A DNA stretch of 64,000 bases from Mucilaginibacter empetricola (lineage in GTDB: Bacteria; Bacteroidota; Bacteroidia; Sphingobacteriales; Sphingobacteriaceae). The translations under genes and the position numbers were made by a program. The stretch spans positions 153,967-217,966 of the forward strand of contig NZ_JANUBZ010000011.1 in NCBI RefSeq assembly GCF_024808665.1, in the 5' to 3' direction. Below the pieces are notes generated by a model. That model was given only the letters and a program-made list of their open reading frames with translations, was not told where the DNA came from and did not search any database. Positions 34,542 through 43,784 of the stretch are shown in pieces. Position 1 is the stretch's first letter, and each line of letters starts with the position of its first letter.

Positions 34542-35159
34542 CTATTTATTGATGGTGTTTACGTCCTGGTTATTGATGATCTCCCAGTGCTGTATCAAAA
34601 ATCCGTGTGGATTATTATCGCTGCGGGATACATTCCGCAAATACCCCTGCGTGACGAGGCTGCGGGTGATCGTGGAAGTGGAACGTACCAGCTTCTCCGT
34701 GGCAAAGCATTTGAAATAAAACGGGTATTGGTTAACATCTACCTGTACACTATCCACGTCAACGGTCTGGCTGATATTCCCGGAAACGATGTTATTATAA
34801 TAACCCGCTTCTTTCAGGTCGTCATAAGCTTTTTTGGCGCTTTCATCCGCCATGTACAGGGCTTTGGTGATACCCGCCTGTATTTCCTTATCATCGGGGT
34901 CCAGCGTAAAAAAGTCATGGTGGAACATTTTAACATGATCGCGTATCTCCACCGGGATATTAGCTGCCCGGTCCGCCGAAAAAGCTTCCAGCGCCTTGCC
35001 ATTAGCCAGGATATAAATAGTGTTTTTTGTTTTATCCGAACTTTGGTAGCTTTTATAAATGGCAAAGCAACTGATCCCTGCGCAGGCGGCAATCAGCAAA
35101 TAGCTGAATAGCTTGATATGCTTAAATGCCGTGTCTATATTTTTTAATTGGGTAAACAT
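34542..35159 (-). CDS. traK: Conjugative transposon protein TraK (VirB8-like)
   Basis: The 205-residue protein has one N-terminal membrane helix (LFSYLLIAACAGISCFAIYK, about 18-37) and a periplasmic domain with conserved stretches VKMFHHDFFTLDPDD (about 77-91) and QYPFYFKCFATEKLVRS. This is the pattern of TraK, the VirB8-like core component. Its ATG shares one base with the TraJ stop (35159), so TraJ and TraK are coupled. It is full length for the family. Confidence 0.85.
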   Translation of the reverse strand: MFTQLKNIDTAFKHIKLFSYLLIAACAGISCFAIYKSYQSSDKTKNTIYILANGKALEAFSADRAANIPVEIRDHVKMFHHDFFTLDPDDKEIQAGITKALYMADESAKKAYDDLKEAGYYNNIVSGNISQTVDVDSVQVDVNQYPFYFKCFATEKLVRSTSTITRSLVTQGYLRNVSRSDNNPHGFLIQHWEIINNQDVNTINK

Positions 35160-36364
35160 TATTTACTGTCTCCTTTCAATTTGTCTTGTTGGTAGGTATT
35201 GCCGGAACCTGCGCTATGCCAGCCTTTGATAAAGTCGGACGGTGCATTGAGGATATTGCTCCGGGCCTGTTCGCCGCGTTCGCCTAATGCGGCGGCCCCG
35301 GCGATACTGCTGCTGACCACCGTAGTGGCAGCGCCTGCGGTCATACTGTTAATGCGTTGCAGCATACCATTGCCACCGTGCGCGTGTACCACGAAATTGG
35401 CAACGGTGGGTACCGAAAAATAGCCTACGATACCGATCAGGAGAAAAATGCAATATGCTGTGTCTGTGGATGAAAAAAACGTATCGCCCTGGTTTTGGAT
35501 CTGCGCAATGTCGAGTTTGAGCATATTCTGCTGCACCTGCCCGATGATGCTACCGAAGATATTGGCGATAGGCAGCCACAAAAAGATATTGATATAGCGC
35601 GCCAGCCATTGGTGCAAACTATGCTGGAAACCGTCAAAGACGGACAGCCCGAATACCAATGGCCCCAATATGGCTAAAACGATCAAAAAGAATGTCCGTA
35701 TCGTATTGATACAGAGGGATGCGGCGGCATAAACCACCTCCAGTACCTCCGATAGCCATTGCTTGATGCTGTTGCGAAAAGCATAACTTTGCTTCGCCAT
35801 CCAGAATTGAATATCGCTGCCGATACCCGAAAATCCGCTATTGCCGTTCCCGTTCGGATCGTCCGGATGCGAATACTTATACCACTTATCTTCATTGCCA
35901 TTTCCGCTATCGCCAATGTACATTTGGTAAGCATTCGTCTGCTTTTCGGCAGCTTCCTTTTGGGCTAACAATTGAGCTATCGCCGTATTGCTATTCTGCA
36001 CCATTGCCCCGGTAGCCCCGACGACCGGTTGTAAAACCCCGTTCATCAGCGAAATGACCGCCGGGAACAACATAATCGCCATACCCAAAGCGAAGGGGCG
36101 CAAGAGCGGGTAGAAGTCAAGCGGCTCCGCGCGGGCTATCTGCCCCCAAACCCGGGAGCCGATATACCAGAGGGCGGCGAAACCCGCTATACCCTGCGCA
36201 GCGCCGATAAGCTGGCTGCAAAGGGGTATCATCTGGTTATACACGTTATCCAGCACCGGCTGCATCCCTTGCAGATCGTCCGCTAAACCGTCGGCCCGGC
36301 TTAGTAGTGGCAGTTGCAGGAGCAATAACAGGACACCTGTTGTATAAAATAATTTCTTTTTCAT
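35159..36364 (-). CDS. traJ: Conjugative transposon protein TraJ (VirB6-like)
   Basis: I chose the ATG at 36364, which starts the signal peptide KKKLFYTTGVLLLLLQLPLL, giving 401 residues; upstream sequence in this frame overlaps the previous gene. There are six or more hydrophobic helices (for example around LRPFALGMAIMLFPAV, ILGPLVFGLSVFDG, YFSVPTVANFVVHAHG), fitting TraJ, the VirB6-like inner-membrane channel component. It is followed by traK with one-base overlap and preceded by the VirB5-like genes. Confidence 0.82.
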   Translation of the reverse strand: MKKKLFYTTGVLLLLLQLPLLSRADGLADDLQGMQPVLDNVYNQMIPLCSQLIGAAQGIAGFAALWYIGSRVWGQIARAEPLDFYPLLRPFALGMAIMLFPAVISLMNGVLQPVVGATGAMVQNSNTAIAQLLAQKEAAEKQTNAYQMYIGDSGNGNEDKWYKYSHPDDPNGNGNSGFSGIGSDIQFWMAKQSYAFRNSIKQWLSEVLEVVYAAASLCINTIRTFFLIVLAILGPLVFGLSVFDGFQHSLHQWLARYINIFLWLPIANIFGSIIGQVQQNMLKLDIAQIQNQGDTFFSSTDTAYCIFLLIGIVGYFSVPTVANFVVHAHGGNGMLQRINSMTAGAATTVVSSSIAGAAALGERGEQARSNILNAPSDFIKGWHSAGSGNTYQQDKLKGDSK

Positions 36365-36365
36365 G

Positions 36366-37004
36366 TCAAAAGAGTTTGTTAAGCATTTGTATATCATTCT
36401 GTTCTTTTGCACGCTGGAGTGACAGGATGGCGACCTGGTTATTAAAGCCGCGCAGGAACGTGAGTTTATTCTGCGTGTCCGAATAGAGGTGGTCAATAGC
36501 CTGTAGCCTTTCGGCATCGGTCATTCTTAGCGTATTGGCGGTTAGGATATTGGTGAGGTTCGTTAGATTATCCACGCTTTGGCTTAAAAGCTGCGTAAAT
36601 ACGCTATTGAGGTACAATAATTCCGATGCAGAGAAGTGCCCGCTGGCATTGGCCTGGTTCCAGGCATTTTTATACTCGGTAACAATACTGGCCTGGTTCG
36701 CGATAATATCCGCTATCCGGCCATATTGCCGTACAGCCGGGCTAATGGCCTCCAAACTATTTAAAAAAGCGGAATGCAGGTTAAAATTACCTTCGGAGAT
36801 ATCCTTGACCTCCCCATAGCCCTGCGTGAGTATGGTATAACCGGTCTGCATATCGGATAGGATGGCCTTGAACTGCGTTAGCTTTTCAATATCATAGAGC
36901 AATTGCTGTACGTCCTGAGCGGTTGATGCCTGCGCGTGAGATTGCTTAAAGCAAAAGGCAGAAAGCATAAAACAAAGCAACAGGCATTTCTTAATTGATC
37001 CCAT
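36366..37004 (-). CDS. VirB5-like ICE transfer protein, paralog 3
   Basis: This 212-residue secreted protein (signal peptide about LLCFMLSAFCFKQSHAQ) shares with the next two genes a helical pattern ending in ...FSASELLYLNSVFTQLL...MTDAERLQAID... Such proteins are candidates for VirB5-like minor pilins or their chaperones. Relatives are sometimes named TerB tellurite resistance, which I do not accept. A purine-rich GGGGGCTTT sits just before the ATG at 37004, supporting this start. It ends 1 bp before the TraJ ATG. Confidence 0.65.
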   Translation of the reverse strand: MGSIKKCLLLCFMLSAFCFKQSHAQASTAQDVQQLLYDIEKLTQFKAILSDMQTGYTILTQGYGEVKDISEGNFNLHSAFLNSLEAISPAVRQYGRIADIIANQASIVTEYKNAWNQANASGHFSASELLYLNSVFTQLLSQSVDNLTNLTNILTANTLRMTDAERLQAIDHLYSDTQNKLTFLRGFNNQVAILSLQRAKEQNDIQMLNKLF

Positions 37005-37641
37005 AAAGCCCCCTTTCCGTTTGTAGCTGGTCGTTTTCCTGTGTGCGTGACAATGCCAATAGTTTGACCTGGCTGGTGAAGTGGCAGGTGAACAGGTATT
37101 TATCTTGAATACTGGCTGTTAACTGTTTGATTCGTTTGATCCGTTCATCATCGCTCATTTGCAATTGCCCGGCGGTCATTACTTTTTGCAGTTCGTCCAG
37201 GTCGTTATTGCATTGGCTGATGATATTTTGCGATACTGCCGCAACATAACTTTGTTCATTCGCCGTTAAGCCCTGCTCGTTAGTTATACCATTTAACTGG
37301 CTGATGATGCTTTGTTGTTGGGATTGGATGCTGGTTAAGTTCGTACTGTTTTTTACTACGGGGTTAACCTGGCTTAACGAACTATAATAGGTCTGATGCT
37401 GTAAAAACTCACCGTTTTTTAAACTGCCAATGGCCGTCCATTCGCTGTGCAGCATATTATATCCCTGCCGCACGGAAGTTTCAAAAGCATTTAAAGCGGC
37501 TATTTGCTTTTCCATGTCCTGCAATTGCTTTTTACTTTGCCCGAAAAAATCAGAGAAAGACTGGGCGTTGCTTTTAGTAGCAAGGGCACTAAGCAGTAGC
37601 AGGACGGCGCACACGATAACTCTTAGCTTATTGGATTCCAT
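36991..37641 (-). CDS. VirB5-like ICE transfer protein, paralog 2
   Basis: The 216-residue protein has a signal peptide (VIVCAVLLLLSALATKSNAQ) and the same helical plan as its two neighbours: GLTANEQSYVAAVSQNI followed by MSDDERIKRIKQL near residues 165-185. Its last 14 bp overlap the next gene's start, showing tight coupling. The middle helices carry Q- and S-rich stretches. A pilin or pilus-tip role is inferred from context; the three paralogs differ enough to suggest division of labour rather than redundancy. Confidence 0.62.
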   Translation of the reverse strand: MESNKLRVIVCAVLLLLSALATKSNAQSFSDFFGQSKKQLQDMEKQIAALNAFETSVRQGYNMLHSEWTAIGSLKNGEFLQHQTYYSSLSQVNPVVKNSTNLTSIQSQQQSIISQLNGITNEQGLTANEQSYVAAVSQNIISQCNNDLDELQKVMTAGQLQMSDDERIKRIKQLTASIQDKYLFTCHFTSQVKLLALSRTQENDQLQTERGLYGIN

Positions 37642-38341
37642 AATATTGTTTTAGTGTTAAAACTTCGTTTTCATCACTGGCCCTTTGGAGACTGAGCATT
37701 TCGTTTTCGGAATTGAACTTTTGCAGGTCATTATAGTTGGTATCCATGTGGTCAGCCGTCTTATTGATAATGTCCATGCGTTTGGCGTCCGGCATTTGCG
37801 TTTTATTGGCATGGATAATATTGAGGATCTGGTCAAGGTCGTTGACCGAAGCCTGCAATATGCCGGAATAAACACCAGACATATAGGTCAGTTCATTAGC
37901 GGTAAAATGCTTGTCATTTTTGATCAGCGCCCATGCCTGGTTATAAGAATTGACTAAGGCGACCTGCTTTTGCGTGAGTTCGCTGATCTTGGAATAGTAG
38001 GCAATGGCCGTTTTAATGTTCCACAACTCGGTATAATAGGAACTGAACAAGTCTTTTTGCTTTTGTGACCAGCTTGATATTTCCGTTAGTTTGAGTTGAG
38101 ATAGTTGGTTTTCCAGCGCTTTCTGCGCGTTTTGCAGCCAAATTGTTTGGTTTTGCATCCGCTGTACTTCCAGGTCGATGGCACGGATCACCCGCCCAAC
38201 CGTTGAGGAAATGACGGAGCCGACGATAAACTGCGCATCCGCACCTTTGGGTATGGATACCATAATGGTCATAGCTGATAGTGGCAGGATAACCATATAT
38301 TTCTTGATTGGGTTCATTTGATTTGTTTCTTCGGAGTTCAT
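37628..38341 (-). CDS. VirB5-like ICE transfer protein, paralog 1 (TraI-like)
   Basis: This 237-residue protein corresponds in position and pattern to TraI-like (DUF4141) proteins of Bacteroidetes elements. It has an N-terminal hydrophobic segment (MVILPLSAMTIMVSIPKG), a long coiled region, and HFTANELTYMSGVYSGIL with MPDAKRMDIINKT near the end. The ATG at 38341 follows GGGGGCCTT, a purine-rich site that supports this start; a second ATG at 38317 is possible. It overlaps the next paralog by 14 bp. Confidence 0.62.
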   Translation of the reverse strand: MNSEETNQMNPIKKYMVILPLSAMTIMVSIPKGADAQFIVGSVISSTVGRVIRAIDLEVQRMQNQTIWLQNAQKALENQLSQLKLTEISSWSQKQKDLFSSYYTELWNIKTAIAYYSKISELTQKQVALVNSYNQAWALIKNDKHFTANELTYMSGVYSGILQASVNDLDQILNIIHANKTQMPDAKRMDIINKTADHMDTNYNDLQKFNSENEMLSLQRASDENEVLTLKQYYGIQ

Positions 38342-38402
38342 AAGGCCCCCTTACCCTCAAAGAGAGTGCTATTTAATGGTGAATAATTTTTGTTAATTGG
38401 TT

Positions 38403-38774
38403 TTACCGTCTCCGGTATTCACTGCTGCCGTAAAGCAAACTGTTGCCGCTTTGCGGAAAGGTCAAAATGCCGCCGGTTTGCAGGATAACGAGTTGTTCTT
38501 TTTGCTCATCCCAGGTCGCTGTCCACCGGTTCAATTGATGCCGCAGGCTGTCGGCTTTACCGTTTACCATTCGATGGTAGCCGGTCTTGCGGGTGACCGT
38601 ATAAATATTATCCGAGCCGGCTTGTGCAATAGTTAAAGTGTCGTCTGCCTGGCTGTACGGGCTTTCGGCATGGTTAGTATAGGTGCCCGGTATAAAATCT
38701 TTGTTGCTGTTGATGCTGTGGCAGGCAACTAAGATGCCTGCGATTGCGGTGATGCTTACAACTAATTTTTTCAT
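38403..38774 (-). CDS. Small ICE lipoprotein
   Basis: The 123-residue protein has a lipoprotein signal with lipobox ILVAC (Cys18), so it should be lipid-anchored, perhaps at the outer membrane. The mature part is beta-rich with aromatic residues (IYTVTRKTGYHRM, LNRWTATWDEQKEQLVIL). It starts 4 bp after the TraG stop, so it is co-translated with the transfer ATPase. It may be a TraH-like envelope component or a surface-exclusion-type protein; neither can be shown. Confidence 0.65.
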   Translation of the reverse strand: MKKLVVSITAIAGILVACHSINSNKDFIPGTYTNHAESPYSQADDTLTIAQAGSDNIYTVTRKTGYHRMVNGKADSLRHQLNRWTATWDEQKEQLVILQTGGILTFPQSGNSLLYGSSEYRRR

Positions 38775-38778
38775 GGTT

Positions 38779-41232
38779 TTACTTTTTGAGGTCTTCGACT
38801 AATGCTTTGATGCCTTTTTCAATACTGCCATAGCGTTCTGCGTATTCATGGACTTTCGCCTTTTCCGCGGCTTCGGTCGTGTAGGCATAATATTCATGCG
38901 GCGATACTTCGGTGCGGTAAACTTTAGAGGACTGTCCGCCCAGGCTGATAAAAACTTCCTTATAGCGGCGGTTAGGGTCGTTGGCTTTGTTCATAGAGAG
39001 TACCAGCGCCCGTTCCTTATCGGTCAGGCCCAACAATTCCTGCACCTGATCAAACTTATTCTGGTATTTGCTTTGGTCAAGCAGTATTTTGCAATCGCTG
39101 TTATTGACAATGGCTTGCTTAATGATAGGAGAAGAAAGAATATCCTCTACTTCCTGCGTTACCACAATGGCTTCGCCAAAGAATTTACGGACGGTTTTAA
39201 AGAGGTAGCGTATATATTCGGCCATGCCGTCTTTGGCGATTGCTTTCCAGGCTTCTTCAATCAATATCAGTTTACGGACGTTCTTGGGTAGTTTCCGCAT
39301 CTTGGAAATGAAGACTTCCATAATGATAATGGTCACTACCGGGAACAGGATCGGGTGGTCTTTCACGTTATCCAGCTCGAACACGATAAAACGTTCATTC
39401 AGCAGGTCAAGATTCTCGGTGGCATTTAATAAATAGTCAAACTCGCCGCCTTTATAATAAGGATTGAGGACAAAAAGAAAATTCGCGATATCAAAATCTT
39501 TTTCTTTGACCTTGCCGTCTTCCAGTACCTGCAAGTATTCCTGCATCAGAAAATCGTAAAAAGAATTGAAGCCGGGAAAAATCAACGGATTCTTAGTCAA
39601 GTGTTCATAATAAAGCGTCACCGCTTTGGAGATGGCTACATATTCCGACCGACCGAATTTCTCGTCTTCCTTTTTCCATAGGGACAGCAGCAAGGTCTTT
39701 AAGCTTTCCTTTTTTTCAATATCCAGCACTTCGCCTTTGGGGATATAAAAAGGATTGAACTTGATGGGGTTATGTTCATCGTAGGTAAAATAATAGCCGC
39801 CCACCAGATCGCAAAGCCCCTTGTAGCTGTGGCCCACATCTACTAATACGATATGGGTACCCTGTTCATAATAAGAATGTACCATGTGGTTCGTGTAAAA
39901 ACTTTTACCGGAACCCGAAGGGCCCAAAATCATCTTATTTCTATTAGTGATAAAGCCCTTTTGCATCGGCTCGTCTGAAATATCCGCCTTTACCGGCCTG
40001 CCGGATAGCCGGTCGCCTAAACGAATACCGAAGCCACTCTTTGAACTGCGGTAATTGGTTTCTACATTTAAAAAGCAGCAAGCTTGTTCCAAAAAAGTAT
40101 CAAACGTATCATTCATCGGAAAGTCGGCAGCATTGCCCGGCAAACCAGCCCACCAAATCTGCGCGGCCCCATCGGTTTCCAGTTTGGCCGAGGCATCCAT
40201 TTGCGCCATTGCCGAACTCACCTTGTTCTTGATTTCCTGAATTTCATCCGCATCATTTGTCCAGGCCATCACATTGAAATGTGCTTTTACGGGCAGTCGC
40301 TGTTCCGAAATAGCTTCATTTAGAAAATCGGAAGTGGCATCCCTGGCAATCGCGTTTTCACGACTGTAACCCGACAGCGATTGCAGGCGCAGTCTTTTCT
40401 TTTCGAGCAGTTTCAGCGTTTTTTGCGCGTCTTCTATAAAAATAAATTGATTGTAAATATGGTTGCAGTCCAGTAACAAGCCCAATGGCGCAGCAAAGCC
40501 AATACTGAACTTGGTTTTATCGGTGCTGTACCGGTCATAATTATTCCGGCTACCGCAATAGGCGGGCAGGTCTTCCACGTCCGATAAAGTAAATAGCTGG
40601 CAATGGTTATCACCGATACGGATTTCATCTTTCAGGTGTACATCCTTGATGACCGGCCTTTCGTCCGGCCCTTGCAAAAAGCAATATTGCTCGATCACCC
40701 CGGCCTTTGTTTGAGTTCCAGCCAATTCATCATCGGTCAACCGCCGTAATCCGATGCCGCTATCTGAAAGGATACGCTCAAAGGCCCCGGCCTTTTCCAA
40801 AAAGTCGCGTAATAAATTCGGTTGTGTGGTTTGCGCGGGCGCGATACATTTACGTAAAATTCCCGAATAGCCACTGGTGGCAGTTTTTCGGCTATCCGGC
40901 TTTTTGGTCAAATAGATATAAGAACGATGTTCGAGATAGGGCCTGCCATTAAAAAATTGTTCGCTGGCTTTGGAAAGGAAACTGGACTGTAAGCCGACCT
41001 TGCCCTTGTATTTCGCCTTAATAAAACAATCCTGCTGGTGATAGATGGTAAAGGCAGGCAATAACTTAATGGCTTTAATCAGCGCCTGGTGTGAAGCTTC
41101 ATAATTTTGACCCGCACGGGTAAAGATGTCAAACCAATCTACTTCATAGCCGATGGTAATATCGCCCTGCATCGAAACAATGGCGTTATGTTCAACTTTA
41201 TAGATGGGCAGTATTTTTTCGATATTGACCAT
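38779..41232 (-). CDS. traG: TraG-family conjugation ATPase (VirB4-like)
   Basis: The 817-residue protein is the transfer ATPase of CTnDOT-type elements. It has an N-terminal domain of about 430 residues, then a RecA-like ATPase with Walker A LGPSGSGKSF (about residues 435-450), KLILIEEAW as Walker B (about 640-650) and a helical C terminus. It powers pilus assembly and substrate movement at the inner membrane. It overlaps nothing: 2 bp separate it from traF and 4 bp from the lipoprotein gene. Length and domain order are normal for the family. Confidence 0.9.
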   Translation of the reverse strand: MVNIEKILPIYKVEHNAIVSMQGDITIGYEVDWFDIFTRAGQNYEASHQALIKAIKLLPAFTIYHQQDCFIKAKYKGKVGLQSSFLSKASEQFFNGRPYLEHRSYIYLTKKPDSRKTATSGYSGILRKCIAPAQTTQPNLLRDFLEKAGAFERILSDSGIGLRRLTDDELAGTQTKAGVIEQYCFLQGPDERPVIKDVHLKDEIRIGDNHCQLFTLSDVEDLPAYCGSRNNYDRYSTDKTKFSIGFAAPLGLLLDCNHIYNQFIFIEDAQKTLKLLEKKRLRLQSLSGYSRENAIARDATSDFLNEAISEQRLPVKAHFNVMAWTNDADEIQEIKNKVSSAMAQMDASAKLETDGAAQIWWAGLPGNAADFPMNDTFDTFLEQACCFLNVETNYRSSKSGFGIRLGDRLSGRPVKADISDEPMQKGFITNRNKMILGPSGSGKSFYTNHMVHSYYEQGTHIVLVDVGHSYKGLCDLVGGYYFTYDEHNPIKFNPFYIPKGEVLDIEKKESLKTLLLSLWKKEDEKFGRSEYVAISKAVTLYYEHLTKNPLIFPGFNSFYDFLMQEYLQVLEDGKVKEKDFDIANFLFVLNPYYKGGEFDYLLNATENLDLLNERFIVFELDNVKDHPILFPVVTIIIMEVFISKMRKLPKNVRKLILIEEAWKAIAKDGMAEYIRYLFKTVRKFFGEAIVVTQEVEDILSSPIIKQAIVNNSDCKILLDQSKYQNKFDQVQELLGLTDKERALVLSMNKANDPNRRYKEVFISLGGQSSKVYRTEVSPHEYYAYTTEAAEKAKVHEYAERYGSIEKGIKALVEDLKK

Positions 41233-41234
41233 GA

Positions 41235-41552
41235 TTACTTTTTTAAATGGATAAATAATTTTCTTGAACGGAACTTCAGATAATCCGGCAAGCCGTTTTT
41301 CGCGTTCTTTTTCATTAACCCGTACTGCCCGTATTTATGGCTCATGCGGAACACGGTCATCACTAATGCCGTACCCAAACCGCCGATCAGTACCACGCAG
41401 AGATAAGTGTTGATGCCGCAGATATACAGCACTGCAAAGGAGATCAGCAAAGCGACCAGCCCACCGGCCAAATAGCCGATATATTGTGCTTTAAGGCCCT
41501 TGAACTCCAAAGCTTTGTTAATGCCCTTATTGATCTGATAGACGCTGCTCAT
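41235..41552 (-). CDS. traF: Conjugative transposon protein TraF (DUF4133)
   Basis: This 105-residue membrane protein starts SSVYQINKGINKALEFKGLKAQ and has two close hydrophobic helices (YIGYLAGGLVALLISFAVLY and TYLCVVLIGGLGTALVM). This is the DUF4133/TraF pattern, a small VirB3-like protein of the transfer channel. It overlaps TraE by 4 bp (ATGA-type coupling) and lies 2 bp upstream of the TraG ATPase gene, the standard order of the element family. Confidence 0.87.
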   Translation of the reverse strand: MSSVYQINKGINKALEFKGLKAQYIGYLAGGLVALLISFAVLYICGINTYLCVVLIGGLGTALVMTVFRMSHKYGQYGLMKKNAKNGLPDYLKFRSRKLFIHLKK

Positions 41553-41896
41553 AACCCAAAAAATGACTTAAGTACGGTAGCAACAACCACGAGGAACACG
41601 CAGGAACCAAACCAGGCTGCGGCGACCTTATTGGTGTCCGGCTCTCCATTATTCCACTTGTTGAATACCTTGATGGCGCCTATAATGCCGACTACCGCAC
41701 CGATGGCATACATCAGGTTACAGCCCGCGTCGAAATAGCTTTTGACTTGCGTAGTAGCAGAATTTATGCCCGCCGAACCATCTTGCGCTAATGCCTGGTA
41801 GGCGTTAAACAGCATTTGGTAACAGATGCAGACAATGGTTAATAGCCAGAACTTGGCAAATAGTAATTTCTTAGGAGATATGAATTGGTTTTTCAT
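41549..41896 (-). CDS. traE: Conjugative transposon protein TraE (DUF4134)
   Basis: The 115-residue protein carries a signal-like N terminus and two membrane helices (NLMYAIGAVVGIIGAIKVF, AAWFGSCVFLVVVATVLKSF). A conserved middle segment includes NKWNNGEPDTNKVAAAWFG. This is the DUF4134/TraE pattern, probably a VirB2-like pilin. It is the first clearly named tra gene of the minus-strand operon here, 38 bp after the preceding gene's stop, and overlaps traF by 4 bp. Confidence 0.87.
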   Translation of the reverse strand: MKNQFISPKKLLFAKFWLLTIVCICYQMLFNAYQALAQDGSAGINSATTQVKSYFDAGCNLMYAIGAVVGIIGAIKVFNKWNNGEPDTNKVAAAWFGSCVFLVVVATVLKSFFGL

Positions 41897-41934
41897 GAAT
41901 ATTGATTACAAGATTTTAAAATTGATTGCACTGA

Positions 41935-42432
41935 TTAGTCCCATAGCTGCCAGAGTTCTTCGCCGGTCAGGTTAAATGGCGTATTATCCGCGATCCATTC
42001 GTTGATGGCCTCCAGATGGTGGCTGGTTTTTAACCGGTCATACTTAGCGGAAACTAATTTGAATAAGCTGATAAAATCGGACTTATCACCACCTTTGGTT
42101 TCTACCGTATGGACAATGGACTTGATTTCTTCCAGCACATCTGGTATTAATCCCCGTAAGGCATCTTCCGTATTTTCCCTTTGCGGCCTGCCTGCGAAAC
42201 TGATCCCGTCCGAGGTGGCCAGGCTTACGCTTTCATCTTCGGCAGCATTGCCAAAGGGTTCGTAGTCCTCAACTTCTTCCGCTTCGGCCCAATAATGCGC
42301 TAAAGGTTCCTTAGTTAATTCCTGCGGGGATTTCCGGTAATAAACCAGCCAGATGATGCCATACCAAATGACCGCCAGTAGCGTGGCCGCAATCCCGAAC
42401 TGCTGCCAGGTGAAATGATGTAATAAAATCAT
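41935..42432 (-). CDS. Single-helix ICE protein upstream of traE
   Basis: I chose the ATG at 42432 (MILLHHFTWQQFGIAATLLA), giving 165 residues; the frame is open to 42510 but the longer form looks like leader. One hydrophobic helix near the start is followed by an acidic region (EAEEVEDYEPFGNAAEDE) and a helical C terminus ending in GEELWQLWD. A position before traE fits the TraD slot of CTnDOT-like elements, but no similarity can be claimed. It may be a membrane-tethered accessory of the transfer machine. Confidence 0.6.
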   Translation of the reverse strand: MILLHHFTWQQFGIAATLLAVIWYGIIWLVYYRKSPQELTKEPLAHYWAEAEEVEDYEPFGNAAEDESVSLATSDGISFAGRPQRENTEDALRGLIPDVLEEIKSIVHTVETKGGDKSDFISLFKLVSAKYDRLKTSHHLEAINEWIADNTPFNLTGEELWQLWD

Positions 42433-42547
42433 AAATGTTTTCTTTTGATCCCGGCACCCCATTGTGCCGGGAATGACAAAAGCAAAGGTTGGGCTATGGC
42501 AAAAAATCAACGCATACGCTGGGCATACCGTAAGCGAGATTTATTTT

Positions 42548-43447
42548 TCAATCCCTGTTTTCGGCGTCCTTTGGCTGTTTTTTTAACTTGATCCCCCGGT
42601 TAGGTTTATATTCCAGGTCCTCGTCCACGCGCTGCCGAATGGCGTTGCGCATCCTATCGAGGAACTTGGTCGGGCTCAACATTTTCCGCCTGCGGATATT
42701 ACCGAATGTATGGTAAGCAGATTTTAATTTGATACTGAACACTTCTTCCAGCAAGGCGACAATATCTTTAACTTCGACATTACCGCTATCCAGTTGCCCG
42801 GTATAGTATAAACCGTAAGCCAGTTCTACCAGGTTGACCTGTTCGCCGGTCCACTTCACCTTCGTCTTAACTAATGTGGGTTGGGTACTCCACTGCCCGT
42901 TTGGTTCCTTTAGCTTATCCACCAGGTAATCCCGCAACATTTCAAAAGCCCCGATCTTGGCAAATAAATAGCTACCGCTGGTGGCAAATTCCGGGTCAGG
43001 TTCCGGCGTTTCCGGTACGAGGGCGCTTTCGGAAGATACTCCCAATACAAATAGCAGGCCGTCCAGGTCGGTAGCCTTCAGGCGGTAATAACCATAATGA
43101 AAGGGTATCTGCCGGAAAAAACGTTTTACGGCCTGTAATTCATCCTTATAAAAATTCCGGATAATCTCCGCATCGCCAGCCGGGATACTGGTCACGATGT
43201 TATACAATTCCAGTTCATAAATGCGGCGGCACTCAAATAAGGGCTTGAGGTGCTTGAAAAAATAAATCTGCTCGGCTTCATCCTTAAAAGGATGCTTTCT
43301 CAACTCATCCTTTAAAGTTTTCAAGGCAGTACGCACCGCCTTTAAAACTGCGGACAGGATTTTAAACGCATCGGTTTCGTCTGCTTTAATTTTTGCAATC
43401 TCATTCACCAGCTGCGCAAGCAGCTTTTCACTAAACTTTCTTAACAT
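42548..43447 (-). CDS. RteC-like regulator, copy 1
   Basis: The 299-residue protein resembles RteC, the transcription activator that promotes excision of CTnDOT-type elements. It is helical, with IKADETDAFKILSAVLKAVR at the start, a middle region like the copy at 59741-60622 (YYTGQLDSGNVEVKDIVALL), and a C-terminal motif with RRRKMLSPTKFLDRMRNAIRQ shared with it (RRKVMSHTRFLEQMRAAIK). It lies at the upstream end of the tra operon on the same strand and is bounded on its other side by the rhamnosidase cargo, which is transcribed divergently. Confidence 0.75.
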   Translation of the reverse strand: MLRKFSEKLLAQLVNEIAKIKADETDAFKILSAVLKAVRTALKTLKDELRKHPFKDEAEQIYFFKHLKPLFECRRIYELELYNIVTSIPAGDAEIIRNFYKDELQAVKRFFRQIPFHYGYYRLKATDLDGLLFVLGVSSESALVPETPEPDPEFATSGSYLFAKIGAFEMLRDYLVDKLKEPNGQWSTQPTLVKTKVKWTGEQVNLVELAYGLYYTGQLDSGNVEVKDIVALLEEVFSIKLKSAYHTFGNIRRRKMLSPTKFLDRMRNAIRQRVDEDLEYKPNRGIKLKKQPKDAENRD

Positions 43448-43784
43448 AAAAACAGGTTTTTAATAAATTCCCGCGGCCTGCCGGTTATCCGGCTACATCG
43501 GTACTGCGGGTGACACGTAACATTTTTCCATAGGCTTTTTTTAACCAAAAATTAACATTAGGCAAAATTGAAATGCCTGTTTCAAAAAAACCATACAGGA
43601 TTGCACGTATTCCGCCTCACGAAAAACACTTATTTTAGGGTGTGCTGCTTTCTTTTAATGAAAAATGGAAAACTGTAACAAGAGATTGTTAACAAAACGA
43701 TAATGGCCGGTATGACCATAAAATCAGGAATAATGCGGTACTTTGTGATAAAGTTCGTTAACTTTATAATACTTTTTTACGAAA
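43448..43784. other. Divergent promoter region between RteC copy 1 and the FecI gene
   Basis: This 337-bp gap must hold promoters for the minus-strand RteC gene and the plus-strand sigma factor. I see small inverted repeats (GCCGG/CCGGC near 43480-43495; AAAGTT/AACTTT at 43750-43755 with 43760-43765, just upstream of the FecI ATG) and a near-consensus TACTTTG at about 43739-43745. No ORF is convincing. Confidence 0.4.

Noticed and set aside
36366..37004. Tellurite resistance (TerB) naming of the VirB5-like gene
   Set aside because: Context, signal peptide and relatedness to the neighbouring transfer genes favour a conjugation role; no tellurite-resistance motif is visible.
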